Positions 25,639 through 34,990 of a DNA stretch of 64,000 nt are shown one piece after another. The translations under genes were made by a program, and so were the position numbers. The notes beneath the pieces are model-generated. The model was given only the letters and a program-made list of their open reading frames with translations, made no database searches and had not been told where the DNA came from. This DNA is from DASYXZ01 sp035308965 (GTDB lineage Bacteria > Acidobacteriota > Terriglobia > UBA7540). The stretch is taken from contig DATGFN010000064.1 in the NCBI GenBank assembly GCA_035308965.1, positions 1 to 64,000 on the forward strand, in the 5' to 3' direction. Position 1 is the first letter of the stretch, and every line of letters begins with the position of its first letter.

Positions 25639-25682
25639 GGGGACCCCACATGGCGAGCCCCAAAGCAAGGCCTGGGGTCCCC
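25639..25682. repeat. GC-rich hairpin behind the membrane protein gene
   Basis: GGGGACCCCA (25639-25648) pairs perfectly with TGGGGTCCCC (25673-25682) around a 24-base loop. There is no T-run, so it is not a standard terminator. Confidence 0.6.
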
Positions 25683-25773
25683 GCAACTCGCCGCTGCAAC
25701 ACCAAGCTGCCCAGTTACCCTAGACAGCTGGCAATTGCGCCGGGCAATTTAATGCGCGGCGCCCGATGATTGA

Positions 25774-26814
25774 GTGAAACCAAGCGTGCCAAGAAACGGT
25801 CACCTTAATTTGAGAAAACGCGCGCCCGCCATTGCGGCGGCTTTGGCGCTCATAATTCTTATCTTCACGGGTCAGGCGGCGAAGAGCGGCGCAACGCCTT
25901 CGAGCGCCGCCGAGCGTGACTCTGAAGACCGCGAACAAAGCCGGCGCGGCGTCGAATTGCTGATGGAGGGCGACACCGACGGAGCCATCAGGATTTTCCG
26001 GCAAGTCCAGCAAAGCGATCCGCAATCGGCCCTGGGCTACCTGCTCGAGGCCCAAACCATCTGGTGGAAGATTTATTACACCACGGCCGACCTGCTCGAC
26101 CCCGATGTTTTTGATGTTGCCAAACAGGCTAGCTCGCCGCTCGATTCGCATTTTTCAGACCTGCTCGTCGTGGCCATCGCCCGCTCCGAAGCTCACATCA
26201 AGGCGCAGGAAGACGTCGCGCGCAACAACCTCTATGAAGGCATGGCCTACGCCCTGGAGGCTCGATTGGCGGGTTTGCGCGGGAAAGATCTTCCGGCGGT
26301 GCGATCCGGCAAAAAAATGCGCACCTACCTGATGGCGGCTTTGAAGTTGGATCCGCATTTGGCCGACGCCTACCTCGGCCTCGGCAACTACAACTATTTT
26401 ATTGATACGCTGCCGCCCGCCATGAAATTTCTGAGAGTGATTGGAAACGTTCCGGCGGGCGACAAGGATTTGGGTATTCGCCAGATTCAACAGGTGATCG
26501 AAAACGGAGACTTGCTCCGCGGCGAAGCGCAGTTCTATCTGGCTAAAAACTATTCCGGCGACGGCGAAAAGAAATTCAGGAAATCCCTGGAACTATTCCA
26601 GAACCTGGCGCGCGACTATCCCCACAATCCGCTTTGGAAACTCTTGTCTGCGGAAATGCAATGCCGTCTGGGGGAAACCCGGGATGGCGACGCGCATTAC
26701 CGTGAGGTGGTGCAGGAGACAAGAGGTGTGGTCACTGAGACGGAACACGCCGTGTACCGCGCGGCGCACGATGGCTACGTGCGGCGCCACCCGGATGATA
26801 AAACCCTGGAGTAA
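25774..26814 (+). CDS. Exported TPR-like protein, paralogue A
   Basis: A 346-residue protein with a hydrophobic N-terminal segment (APAIAAALALIILIFTGQAA) and helical repeats. Conserved stretches shared with the next gene are WWKIYYTTADLLDPDVFDV, NLYEGMAYALEARLAGL, KKMRTYLMAALK, GNYNYFIDTLP and GEAQFYLAKNYS, so the two arose by tandem duplication. No enzyme motif is seen; similar proteins are annotated as TPR proteins. The start is uncertain: GTG 25774 is used, but GTG 25786 is also possible. Confidence 0.72.
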   Translation: MKPSVPRNGHLNLRKRAPAIAAALALIILIFTGQAAKSGATPSSAAERDSEDREQSRRGVELLMEGDTDGAIRIFRQVQQSDPQSALGYLLEAQTIWWKIYYTTADLLDPDVFDVAKQASSPLDSHFSDLLVVAIARSEAHIKAQEDVARNNLYEGMAYALEARLAGLRGKDLPAVRSGKKMRTYLMAALKLDPHLADAYLGLGNYNYFIDTLPPAMKFLRVIGNVPAGDKDLGIRQIQQVIENGDLLRGEAQFYLAKNYSGDGEKKFRKSLELFQNLARDYPHNPLWKLLSAEMQCRLGETRDGDAHYREVVQETRGVVTETEHAVYRAAHDGYVRRHPDDKTLE

Positions 26815-26868
26815 GCGGGGCGGCATCGGCGGCGGCCGCGGAAATCGAAAGCTGGAAAGGAAGGACAC

Positions 26869-27879
26869 ATGAACCACCTCTCTTCGGTTGGAAATCGGGG
26901 ACCAATCACACTTCTGGCATTGTCTATTTACGCCGCGACATTCGCGGCCGCTCCCTGCTTTGGGACTTCCCCCGCCGCCTTCGGCCAGAAAACGATTGTG
27001 TGTGAAGAATGCGCGGCCGCCCAACCAGGTTTGGACGCGCTCATGAACGGGGATCCGGATGAGGCGCTCAAAACTTTCCATGCCATCGAGTCGCAAAATC
27101 CGGATTCTCCACTGGGCTACCTTTTGGATGCGGATGCGACTTGGTGGAAGATTTACCTGACCACCGCCGACCTGGTGGACCCTGATGTTTTTGATGTGCT
27201 TATTTCAAGCTCTTCGCCTTACGATTCGCATTTCCAGGAACTTATCGAACTGACCTTAAGCAAAGCTCGGGCGCGAATCCATGACCACCAGGATGTGGCC
27301 CGCAACGAATTATTCGAAGGCCTGGCCTACGCCCTGCGCGCCCGTTTTTTCGGGCTGCACGACAATGATCTTGCCACCGCCCGTGCGGCCAAAAAAATGC
27401 GCGCGCTCCTTCTCTCCGCCCGGGAGGCGGACTCCACCCTGGTGGATGCTGACGCCGGACTGGGGCTTTACAATTATTTTGTCGATACGCTCCCTGCGAT
27501 CGTCAAAATGCTGAAATTCCTTGTCGGACTTCCCGGAGGGAGCAGGGAACGGGGGCTCAGTCAACTCCAAAACGCGGCCGAAAAAGGCGATTTGGTTCGC
27601 GGCGAAGCCAAGTTTTATCTGGCCAAGAATTTCTCGCGCCCCAGTGAAGCGCAATATGCGAAGTCACTGCAACGTTTTCAGGAACTCGCCCAGGAGTATC
27701 CCCACAACCTGCTCTGGAAGCTTTTGGCCGGAACGCTCCAGGCCCGGCTGGGCCACGCGCAGGAAGGTGAGGCGGCGTATCACGAAGTGCTTACGGAATC
27801 GGAGGGCAATACCTCGGAAGTCGGGAAAGCCCTGCATCGCGCCGCGCAGGAAGCGCTGACCCGGCTGCACAACCGGTGA
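26869..27879 (+). CDS. Exported TPR-like protein, paralogue B
   Basis: A 336-residue paralogue of the preceding protein, about 54 bases downstream and cotranscribed. It has a signal peptide (LLALSIYAATFAAAPCFG) and the same blocks: WWKIYLTTADLVDPDVFDV, ELFEGLAYALRARFFGL, GLYNYFVDTLP, GEAKFYLAKNFS, and YPHNLLWKLLAGTLQARLG. A cysteine pair (CEEC) after the signal peptide is not present in paralogue A. GGAAAGGA precedes the ATG. Likely a periplasmic or outer-membrane-linked helical protein of unknown role. Confidence 0.75.
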   Translation: MNHLSSVGNRGPITLLALSIYAATFAAAPCFGTSPAAFGQKTIVCEECAAAQPGLDALMNGDPDEALKTFHAIESQNPDSPLGYLLDADATWWKIYLTTADLVDPDVFDVLISSSSPYDSHFQELIELTLSKARARIHDHQDVARNELFEGLAYALRARFFGLHDNDLATARAAKKMRALLLSAREADSTLVDADAGLGLYNYFVDTLPAIVKMLKFLVGLPGGSRERGLSQLQNAAEKGDLVRGEAKFYLAKNFSRPSEAQYAKSLQRFQELAQEYPHNLLWKLLAGTLQARLGHAQEGEAAYHEVLTESEGNTSEVGKALHRAAQEALTRLHNR

Positions 27880-28168
27880 AGATGGAAAATGGAAATTGGA
27901 AAATTGAAAATGGCTGGCGGGGCCATACAAAGGGAGATTTGAGAAGGTGACAAACCCCTCACCCCCGGCCCCTCTGTCGCCGGGGCGACCGAGGGGAGGC
28001 ATTAATCCAGTTTTTCGCGCCAAGAGTTGTCTTTCAGTTTCGAGTTTCCATTTACCAGTTTCCAGTTTCCATTTACCAATTTCTATTTTCCACTTGCCGC
28101 AGGCGGGAAAATTCTTCAATCACAGAATCATTCAATCGCGCGATCACTCAATCGCAAAATCACTCAAT
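27880..28168. repeat. Paired-arm element plus second heptamer array
   Basis: Arm 1 (27880-27915) repeats GGAAAAT and GGAAATT; arm 2 (28031-28095) repeats TTTCCAT, TTTCCAG and TTTACCA, the reverse complement. Between them lies a CCCCTC-rich hairpin (CCCGGCCCCTCTGTCGCCGGGGCGACCGAGG region). A separate array with CAATCAC, CAATCGC words (28108-28168) runs into the end of lipA. The same GGAAATT word is used at 32890 and 34471. Confidence 0.72.
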
Positions 28169-29060
28169 ACTTCAAAGCCGCGGTTTGTTCGTGGGCGTGG
28201 TAGGAGCTGCGAACCAGCGGGCCGGACTCAACGTGGCGGATGCCGAGGCGCATCCCCTCGTGTTTGAGGGCGGTGAATTCCTCGGGGGAATAGAAGCGCG
28301 ATACGGGCAATTGATCGCCGGAGGGGCGAAGGTATTGTCCAATGGTGACGATGCCCACTCCGGCCGCGCTCAGGTCAGCCAGCACCGAGCAAATTTCGTC
28401 GTACGTTTCCCCCAGGCCCGCCATCAGTCCGGATTTTGTGGGGACGGAGGGTGAGAGTTCGCGGGCATGTTGGAGCAGGCGCAAGGATCGCTGGTAGTGC
28501 GAGCCGCGCCGGGCCACGGGATAGAGCCGCGGCACCGTTTCAATGTTATGGTTCAGGACGTCGGGCCGCGCGCGCAGAACAATTTCCAAAGCTTCGTCCG
28601 AGCCGTGAAAATCGGGAATCAATACTTCCACTTTGCAATCGGGAATTTGACGGCGCAGCGCGGCAATGGTCAGGGCAAAAACTTTGGCTCCGCCGTCCGG
28701 CTGGTCATCTCGATCGACAGAGGTGACCACCACATATTTCAAACCCATTTGGCGGGCGGCGTCCGCCACCCGATCCGGTTCTGCCCAATCGACTTCGGAC
28801 GGCATTCCTTTGGGGACGGCGCAGAAGGCGCAGCGGCGGGTGCAGAGGTCGCCCAGGATCATAAACGTAGCCGTGCGATGAGACCAGCACTCGGCGATAT
28901 TCGGGCAGCGTGCGCTCTCACACACGGTGTGCAAATCATGCCCGCGCAGCAATTGCTTCAGTTCGTGATAATTGTCTCCGCCCGGCAGGCGAACTTTCAA
29001 CCAGTCCGGACGGGACACGTGCGAGCGCGATACATCGATCTGGATCAGGTCGGAACCCAT
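28164..29060 (-). CDS. lipA: Lipoyl synthase
   Basis: A 298-residue radical-SAM enzyme inserting sulfur into octanoyl-protein to make lipoate. The auxiliary cluster cysteines are C47, C52 and C58 (CESARCPNIAEC) and the SAM cluster cysteines are C73, C77 and C80 (CTRRCAFC). RSSYHAHEQ with the C-terminal serine motif (GPLVRSSYHA) is typical of LipA. ATG at 29060 gives the usual length; the frame continues further upstream without family similarity. The lipB gene is not in this window. Confidence 0.96.
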   Translation of the reverse strand: MGSDLIQIDVSRSHVSRPDWLKVRLPGGDNYHELKQLLRGHDLHTVCESARCPNIAECWSHRTATFMILGDLCTRRCAFCAVPKGMPSEVDWAEPDRVADAARQMGLKYVVVTSVDRDDQPDGGAKVFALTIAALRRQIPDCKVEVLIPDFHGSDEALEIVLRARPDVLNHNIETVPRLYPVARRGSHYQRSLRLLQHARELSPSVPTKSGLMAGLGETYDEICSVLADLSAAGVGIVTIGQYLRPSGDQLPVSRFYSPEEFTALKHEGMRLGIRHVESGPLVRSSYHAHEQTAALKY

Positions 29061-29196
29061 GAGCTTTGATTGTAGCGTGGACTCGCCGGGCTGGCAATCG
29101 TGGCGTGCTCTCCGCAATGCAAGTCAGGGCATTGCAAGGAATATTCCATTCCACTTTTTTCCCGGGCGTGAGATACTTCGCGACGCTGCGCCGCCC

Positions 29197-30627
29197 ATGG
29201 CCGCGCACTCACAACCTATGGCGGATTCTCAAAATTCGATTCCGGCCAATTCGGCTGCCACCCAGCCGCACCTGCGGCGGGTCCTGACGCTTTGGGATCT
29301 TATCTTCTACGGCATCGTCCTGATCCAGCCGATTGCGCCCGTGCCTCTTTATGGCGTGGCGCAAAAACTATCCGACGGGCATTTTTTGATGACCATTTTC
29401 ATCGCCATGGGCGCGATGTTGATCACGGCCTTCAGTTATGGGCGCATGGCGGCGTTGTATCCGGCGGCCGGTTCCGCGTACACGTATGTGGGGCGCGGGC
29501 TGAATCCACATTTGGGATTCCTGGCGGGCTGGGCGATGATCCTGGACTATATTCTTCAACCCGTCATCAACACCGTTTGGATTTCCATTACGCTTCACGA
29601 CCGCTATCTCGATTACCACATCCCGCAAATCCCTTTTGTTGCCTGGGCGGCGGTCATCGCGGGCATCGTGACCTATTTGAATTTGCGCGGGGTCAAGACC
29701 AGCGCCGTGGCCAACAAAATTCTGCTGTTTTTTATGTTTATCGTAGTTGCGCTTTTTATTTTTCTAGCCTTGAAATACTTGATCGCGGCGAACGGATGGT
29801 CGGGCGTTGCCTCCACCCTGCCGCTTTACGACCCTAAGACTTTCAAATGGCCCACGGTGATGACGGCCACCTCCTTTGCCGCCCTTACCTATATCGGCTT
29901 TGACGGCGTCACCACTCTTTCCGAAGAAGTGGTGAACCCCAAGCGGAATGTATTGCTGGCTTGCGTGCTGACCTGCGTATTCGCCGGAGTTATCAGCGCT
30001 CTTGAGGTTTACCTGGGCGCGCTCGTCCAGCCCAACTGGCATAGTTTTCCGAGCCTGGAATCCGCCTTTATGGATATTTGCCGGCAGGTTGGCGGGTTGC
30101 TGCTGTTCCACGGCATGGGCGCTATTCTTATCCTGGCGGCCTTCGGCAGCGCGCTGACGGGCGGCCTGGGAGCGGCGCGACTCCTGTTTGGAATGGGCCG
30201 GGATAACGTGCTGCCGCGAAAAATCTTCGGACATCTCAGCTCTAAAACCAGCACGCCCAGTTACAGCATCCTTCTGATTGGCGCGGTGACATTTGCCGGC
30301 GCCATCGCCCTTAACTATATTGGCAATGCTTACGAACATGCGGGTGAAACCCTGAACTTCGGCGCCTTCCTGGCTTTTATGGGCGTCAACTTCGCCACCT
30401 TCTGGCAATTCATTGTGCTGGGGCAGCCCGGAAGAAAAAAGAGGCCTTTCGTGGATGCGCTTCTGCCACTTTTTGGATTCGTATTTTGCGCCTACATTTG
30501 GTGGAATCTTAATCCGATTGCGAAGGAAGTTGGCGCGGTCTGGTTTGTTCTGGGTGTCGCGCTCCTCCTCATCAAAACCCGTGGATTCCGCGACAAGCCT
30601 GTGGTAATTAATTTCACCGAATCATAA
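29197..30627 (+). CDS. APC-family amino-acid permease
   Basis: A 476-residue membrane protein with about twelve helices of the amino acid-polyamine-organocation superfamily. Helix 1 signature is FYGIVLIQPIAPVPLYGVA; a later helix contains FAALTYIGFDGVTTLSEEV, the region that binds the substrate in this family. The substrate cannot be read from the sequence. The start is uncertain: ATG 29197 and ATG 29218 both fit, and neither has a clear ribosome-binding site. It is divergent from lipA. Confidence 0.86.
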   Translation: MAAHSQPMADSQNSIPANSAATQPHLRRVLTLWDLIFYGIVLIQPIAPVPLYGVAQKLSDGHFLMTIFIAMGAMLITAFSYGRMAALYPAAGSAYTYVGRGLNPHLGFLAGWAMILDYILQPVINTVWISITLHDRYLDYHIPQIPFVAWAAVIAGIVTYLNLRGVKTSAVANKILLFFMFIVVALFIFLALKYLIAANGWSGVASTLPLYDPKTFKWPTVMTATSFAALTYIGFDGVTTLSEEVVNPKRNVLLACVLTCVFAGVISALEVYLGALVQPNWHSFPSLESAFMDICRQVGGLLLFHGMGAILILAAFGSALTGGLGAARLLFGMGRDNVLPRKIFGHLSSKTSTPSYSILLIGAVTFAGAIALNYIGNAYEHAGETLNFGAFLAFMGVNFATFWQFIVLGQPGRKKRPFVDALLPLFGFVFCAYIWWNLNPIAKEVGAVWFVLGVALLLIKTRGFRDKPVVINFTES

Positions 30628-30750
30628 CCGGACGCAACCTGCCGCGGGCGGCAAATTCCGGCCTCAGGCAACGCCTTTTGAGGTGATCGCATGTTAACCT
30701 TCCTCACCCAGCCGCGCGAGGATCTTCAATTTAAGAAAAGGGGATCACCA

Positions 30751-32889
30751 ATGTTGTTGCATTCATTTCAAACCCATCAGAATGATCATTCCTGCAAATC
30801 ATGCGGGCTGGTCATGGCGCTGTGGGCAGTCTGCGTTTGGGTTGCCGCGGCGCCGGCGGCGGATGCGCAGGGGCCTCCCAAGACAAGGAAAGACGATGTG
30901 GTGGATACGCTCCACGGCGTCGCAATCGCCGACCCGTATCGATGGTTGGAAGATCAGGAAAGTCCGGAGACGCGCGCGTGGATCAAGTCGCAAAACGATT
31001 ATACCCACTCGCAGCTGGACGCGTGGGCGGGAAGGGACGCGCTGCGGGGACGTCTGACTGAACTGATGAAGATCGACACCATCGGTACTCCTACGGAAAA
31101 AAACGGCCGCTACTTTTTCAGAAAAAGGGCCGCCGACCAGGACCAGGCCGTTCTCTGTATCCGGAAAGGACTTTCGGGACTTGATGAAGTTTTGATCGAT
31201 CCCAATCCCATGAGTCCGGATAAATCCATTTCCGTGGGTCTGGAGGATGTTTCGAAAGACGGGACTGAAATTGCCTATGCTCTCCGCCGCGGTGGGGAAG
31301 ACGAGACGTCGGTTCGTTTTTTTGACGTGGACGCGCGACGCGACCTGCCCGACGTTCTGCCCAAAGCGCGATATTTCGGCGTATCCACGGCGCCGGACAA
31401 ATCCGGCGTCTATTATTCGCGCAACGATCCGGAGGGTCCGCGCGTTTATTACCACGCCATGGGAACGGACCCGGCGAAGGACCCGCAGATTTTTGGAAAA
31501 GGTTACGGCCCGGAAATCATCATTGGGGTAAGTCTTTCGGATGACGGGCGCTACCTGCTCATCCACGTTTTCCACGGCGCGGCCGGGGACCACGTGGAAA
31601 TTTATTACCAGGATTTGCTTTCACACGAACCGCCCAAGCCGGTGGTGAACGATATTACGGCGAGATTTGTTGGGGACGTCGGGGGCGGCCAGATTTTCAT
31701 GCAGACTGACTGGAAGGCGCCCAAGGGCCGGGTGCTGGCCGTGGACTTGAAAAATCCGGCGCGGGAGCATTGGCGCGAAGTGATTCCAGAAGGGAACGCC
31801 GTCATCGAGTCAGTGGCCCTGGTGGGCGGCAAGCTGGTGGTGGATTATACCGAGAACGCCAGCACGAAAATGGAAGTGTTTGAGCCCACGGGCCGGCATA
31901 TTCGCAGTGTCGAACTGCCCACCATCGGTTCGGCGGGCGGTGTCAACGGCCGGTGGTCAAGTCCGGAAGCCTTTTACAGTTTCACCTCGTTCGCCGTGCC
32001 TTCCACCATCTACCGCTACGATGTGGCCACCGGAAATCAAACAGTCTGGGCGCGGCTCCGCGTGCCGATCCAAAGTGAGAAATTCGAAGTGAAACAGGTA
32101 TGGTACGAATCGAAGGACGGAACGCGCGTGCCTATGTTCCTGCTTTACCTTAAAGGGACCAAGCTTGACGGATCCAATCCCACTTTGTTGACCGGTTATG
32201 GCGGCTTCGATGCCAGTGAGACGCCCTATTTTTCTGAGACGGCTGCACTGTGGGCGGAGCAGGGCGGCGTTTTTGCGGACGCCAACTTGCGCGGAGGCGG
32301 GGAATTCGGTGAGGCCTGGCACAAGGCGGGAATGCTCGACAAAAAACAAAATGTGTTTGATGACTTCATTGCCGCGGCGGAATGGTTGACCCGGAACGGC
32401 TATACCAGTCCTGCCCATCTGGCGATCGAGGGCGGCAGCAACGGCGGATTGCTGGTGGGCGCTGCGCTCACCCAGCGGCCGGAACTTTTTCGCGCCGTCG
32501 TCTGCGCCTTCCCGCTGTTGGACATGATTCGCTACCAGAAATTCCTGGTGGCCCGCTACTGGGTGCCGGAGTACGGCTCTTCCGATGACCCTGCGCAATT
32601 CAAGTGGCTTTACGCATACTCCCCTTATCATCATGTGACGCCGGGTGCGAAATATCCTGCCGTGCTGCTGGTGAGCGGGGATTTCGATACACGCGTCGCA
32701 CCCTTGCACGCCCGCAAGATGGCCGCGCTGCTTCAGGCCTCCTCCGGCTCGGACCGCCCCGTGCTACTCCGTTATGATACCGAGGCGGGCCATTCCCAGG
32801 GCGGCATGCCGGTGACGAAGCGAGTGGACCAGGCCGCGGACGAGCTTGAGTTTTTGTTCTGGCAACTGGGAATGACGTTTGGAAAGTGA
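30751..32889 (+). CDS. Secreted prolyl oligopeptidase (S9A)
   Basis: A 712-residue serine peptidase. After a signal peptide (ALWAVCVWVAAAPAADAQG) comes an N-terminal beta-propeller (DPYRWLEDQESPETRAW is the family hallmark) and an alpha/beta-hydrolase domain with the nucleophile S563 in EGGSNGGLL, an Asp in the GDFDTRV loop and the His in AGHSQGG. These enzymes cleave short peptides after proline. AAAGGGG upstream of ATG 30751 chooses this start; an ATG at 30691 is in frame. It probably acts in the periplasm. Confidence 0.93.
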   Translation: MLLHSFQTHQNDHSCKSCGLVMALWAVCVWVAAAPAADAQGPPKTRKDDVVDTLHGVAIADPYRWLEDQESPETRAWIKSQNDYTHSQLDAWAGRDALRGRLTELMKIDTIGTPTEKNGRYFFRKRAADQDQAVLCIRKGLSGLDEVLIDPNPMSPDKSISVGLEDVSKDGTEIAYALRRGGEDETSVRFFDVDARRDLPDVLPKARYFGVSTAPDKSGVYYSRNDPEGPRVYYHAMGTDPAKDPQIFGKGYGPEIIIGVSLSDDGRYLLIHVFHGAAGDHVEIYYQDLLSHEPPKPVVNDITARFVGDVGGGQIFMQTDWKAPKGRVLAVDLKNPAREHWREVIPEGNAVIESVALVGGKLVVDYTENASTKMEVFEPTGRHIRSVELPTIGSAGGVNGRWSSPEAFYSFTSFAVPSTIYRYDVATGNQTVWARLRVPIQSEKFEVKQVWYESKDGTRVPMFLLYLKGTKLDGSNPTLLTGYGGFDASETPYFSETAALWAEQGGVFADANLRGGGEFGEAWHKAGMLDKKQNVFDDFIAAAEWLTRNGYTSPAHLAIEGGSNGGLLVGAALTQRPELFRAVVCAFPLLDMIRYQKFLVARYWVPEYGSSDDPAQFKWLYAYSPYHHVTPGAKYPAVLLVSGDFDTRVAPLHARKMAALLQASSGSDRPVLLRYDTEAGHSQGGMPVTKRVDQAADELEFLFWQLGMTFGK

Positions 32890-33037
32890 GAATGAAAACT
32901 GGAAACTGGAAATTAGGAAATAGACCTTTAGCCTTGGGCCAGGATATTTCAAATTCCATCTTTCAATTTCAATTCTCAAATTTGAAATTTCTGATCGCCA
33001 GTTTCTATTTTCCATCTTCCAATTTCCGTTTTCCATG
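32890..33037. repeat. Paired-arm heptamer element behind the oligopeptidase gene
   Basis: Arm 1 (32890-32922) repeats GAAAACT, GGAAACT, GGAAATT; arm 2 (32961-33037) repeats TTTCAAT, TTTCTAT, TTTCCAT, CTTCCAAT. The two are inverted relative to each other and use the same word as the elements at 27880 and 34471. The remainder to 33150 has no gene. Confidence 0.7.
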
Positions 33038-33150
33038 GGAATCGGCTCGGAACCTGAAATACAAGCGGCCCTGGCCTGCGGGCCCCGCCCCTCGCGCAAG
33101 TAAGCTCATCTTGCCTCCTCCGAGCATCCCCTGTAACCTGTACACGCGCT

Positions 33151-34470
33151 ATGATCAAGCGGGAACCACTCAACTTTGCATGGGTTGACCTGGTGTGGCT
33201 CGTGTTCCTGACGGGCCTGGCGGTGCTTGACCCCATTCTTGAAGTCCACAAACAACTCACCCTGCTCGGCATCGGTGTGTTCCAAATTCTTGAGCGGCAA
33301 TTCATCCGCCTGGCCGGACCGCGCGGACCCGCCTACAGCGTTTTGGTGAAAATTCTGTTGGCCACGCTTCTCGTCAGCCACACCGGCGGGATGAACAGCA
33401 GCTACTATCCAATTTACTATCTTCCCGTCATTACCGCGGCGATGGATTTTGGCGCCCTGGCAACGCTCTTGTGGACTGGCCTCGCCTCGCTTGCCTACTG
33501 CTCCCATTTGTTTCCATACCTACAAATCTACTCCCAGCCCGAGACAGGCGCGCCCGGCGGCCTGAGTAACATTTTCTCTTCACTCGCCTACGAAGTGGAC
33601 CTGACTGAGCTGGCCATCCGCAACCTTTTTTTCTTCCTGGCCGCGGTGGTGGTAAACCGGTTTGTCCTGGAGAGCCGACGGCAGGCACAGCGTTATCAAT
33701 CTCTCGCCGAAACTCTGGCGGAGACCAATCGCCGGCTGGAAGAGGCGCAGGCGGAGGCACGCCGCACCGAACGACTGGCGGCCCTGGGCCAGCTTTCCGC
33801 CGGAATGGCGCACGAGATCCGCAACCCTCTGGGGGTGATCAAAGGGTCCGCCGAAATGCTGAGCAAGAATTTGAAGTCGGGCGAGCCGCTCAACAGTGAA
33901 CTCGCCGGGAATATTTCCAGCGAAGTAAACCGGCTCAATGCTCTCGTTACCCGATTTCTCGATTTTGCCCGGCCATCGAAACTGGATAAACTCCCGCAAG
34001 ACATTCCGGCGCTGGTCGACCGTTCCCTCAAAGCCGTTCACGACCGCTGGCCGGACGCTCCCGTGGTAATTGAGCGCCAATACGCCTCCAACCTGCCTGC
34101 CGTCCCCGTGGATGCTGAACTATGCGAGCAGGTTTTCACCAATGTTTTTCTGAACGCGTATGATGCTCTGGCCGATGGCGGCGGTCACATTCGCGTGGCC
34201 ATTTCCAAAAGTAACAACTCTTCCGGGACTCCTGAGGGTTCGCGGCAAGGGGTCTTGATAGAAATTGAAGACGACGGGCCGGGCATCCCGGCGGACATCA
34301 GGGAACAGATTTTCAACCCGTTTTTCACCACCAAAAAAACGGGCACCGGCCTGGGTCTTTCCATTGTGTCTAAAATTGTAGACGACCACCGCGGCTGGAT
34401 TCGCCTGGCAAACCCGCAAAGTGGAGAAGGGAAAGGAACGTGTTTTAGGGTATTCTTGCCTTTACAATAA
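33151..34470 (+). CDS. Sensor histidine kinase, NtrB/ZraS-like
   Basis: A 439-residue membrane kinase. About five N-terminal helices (WVDLVWLVFLTGLAVLDPIL; AYSVLVKILLATLLVS; YLPVITAAMDFGALATLLW) are followed by a linker helix and a HisKA domain with H221 in GMAHEIRNPLG, then HATPase motifs NAYDAL, DDGPGIPADI and GTGLGLSIV. It should phosphorylate the NtrC-type regulator encoded at 34991-36373. The signal is unknown. An S23-family gene and repeats separate kinase and regulator. Confidence 0.92.
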   Translation: MIKREPLNFAWVDLVWLVFLTGLAVLDPILEVHKQLTLLGIGVFQILERQFIRLAGPRGPAYSVLVKILLATLLVSHTGGMNSSYYPIYYLPVITAAMDFGALATLLWTGLASLAYCSHLFPYLQIYSQPETGAPGGLSNIFSSLAYEVDLTELAIRNLFFFLAAVVVNRFVLESRRQAQRYQSLAETLAETNRRLEEAQAEARRTERLAALGQLSAGMAHEIRNPLGVIKGSAEMLSKNLKSGEPLNSELAGNISSEVNRLNALVTRFLDFARPSKLDKLPQDIPALVDRSLKAVHDRWPDAPVVIERQYASNLPAVPVDAELCEQVFTNVFLNAYDALADGGGHIRVAISKSNNSSGTPEGSRQGVLIEIEDDGPGIPADIREQIFNPFFTTKKTGTGLGLSIVSKIVDDHRGWIRLANPQSGEGKGTCFRVFLPLQ

Positions 34471-34500
34471 GGAAACTGGAAAATGGAAATTGGAAATTGG
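34471..34500. repeat. Left arm of the inverted heptamer pair around the S23 gene
   Basis: AAACTGGAAAATGGAAATTGG begins right after the stop codon of the kinase gene. Its reverse complement, with small changes, is at 34943-34984. Confidence 0.8.
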
Positions 34501-34527
34501 TAGCAAGAGAATTGAAGGTTAAGCACC

Positions 34528-34941
34528 ATGATAGAAGGACAAAAAGAGACCACTGGCCCCATCAGGGATTTCAAAGACCTCGAGGTTTGGAAGTTCGCGC
34601 GTGAACTCAGGCACGAATTCTATTTACTCTCAAAGGGCCTCCCGGACTGTGAGAAGTTTGGGTTGGCGAGCCAACTTCGGCGAGCGGCCACCTCGGTGAC
34701 GGCAAACATAGCTGAAGGCTTTGGACGTTTCGGATACCAAGAGAATGCGCAAATGTGCCGGCAAGCCCGTGGTTCGCTGTTTGAATTGCGCGACCACTTA
34801 ACTACGTGTGTTGACGAGGGATACGTGACCCTGGAAGTGGGCAAACGAGTGGATGCTCTCGCTCAAACCGTCTGCCGTTTGCTTAATGGATACCTCCGAT
34901 CAACCCTGGCAAGAAAACGATGTGAAGACGCCGACTCATGA
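34528..34941 (+). CDS. Four-helix-bundle protein (S23 family)
   Basis: A 137-residue protein of the family first seen in intervening sequences of 23S rRNA genes: DLEVWKFARELRHEFYLLSKGLP, then SQLRRAATSVTANIAEGFGR and a long C-terminal helix with LFELRDHLTTCVDEGYV. It forms a pentameric basic helical bundle in known structures; its cellular role is not known, though relatives assist diversity-generating retroelements. The gene splits a kinase-regulator pair and is enclosed by inverted heptamer arms, suggesting that the cassette was inserted. Start is ATG 34528. Confidence 0.88.
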   Translation: MIEGQKETTGPIRDFKDLEVWKFARELRHEFYLLSKGLPDCEKFGLASQLRRAATSVTANIAEGFGRFGYQENAQMCRQARGSLFELRDHLTTCVDEGYVTLEVGKRVDALAQTVCRLLNGYLRSTLARKRCEDADS

Positions 34942-34942
34942 A

Positions 34943-34984
34943 TTCCAATTTCTAATTTCCATTTTCCAATTTCCAGTTTCTAAT
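34943..34984. repeat. Right arm of the inverted heptamer pair
   Basis: CCAATTTCTAATTTCC and CCAATTTCCAGTTTC words, the inverted counterpart of 34471-34500. It stops seven bases before the ATG of the response regulator and thus replaces the normal leader of that gene; no ribosome-binding site remains visible. Confidence 0.8.
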
Positions 34985-34990
34985 TGCGCT

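Noticed and set aside
34853..34990. Longer N terminus of the sigma-54 regulator
   Set aside because: The extra residues come from the S23 gene end and the heptamer arm; the receiver domain starts at ATG 34991.
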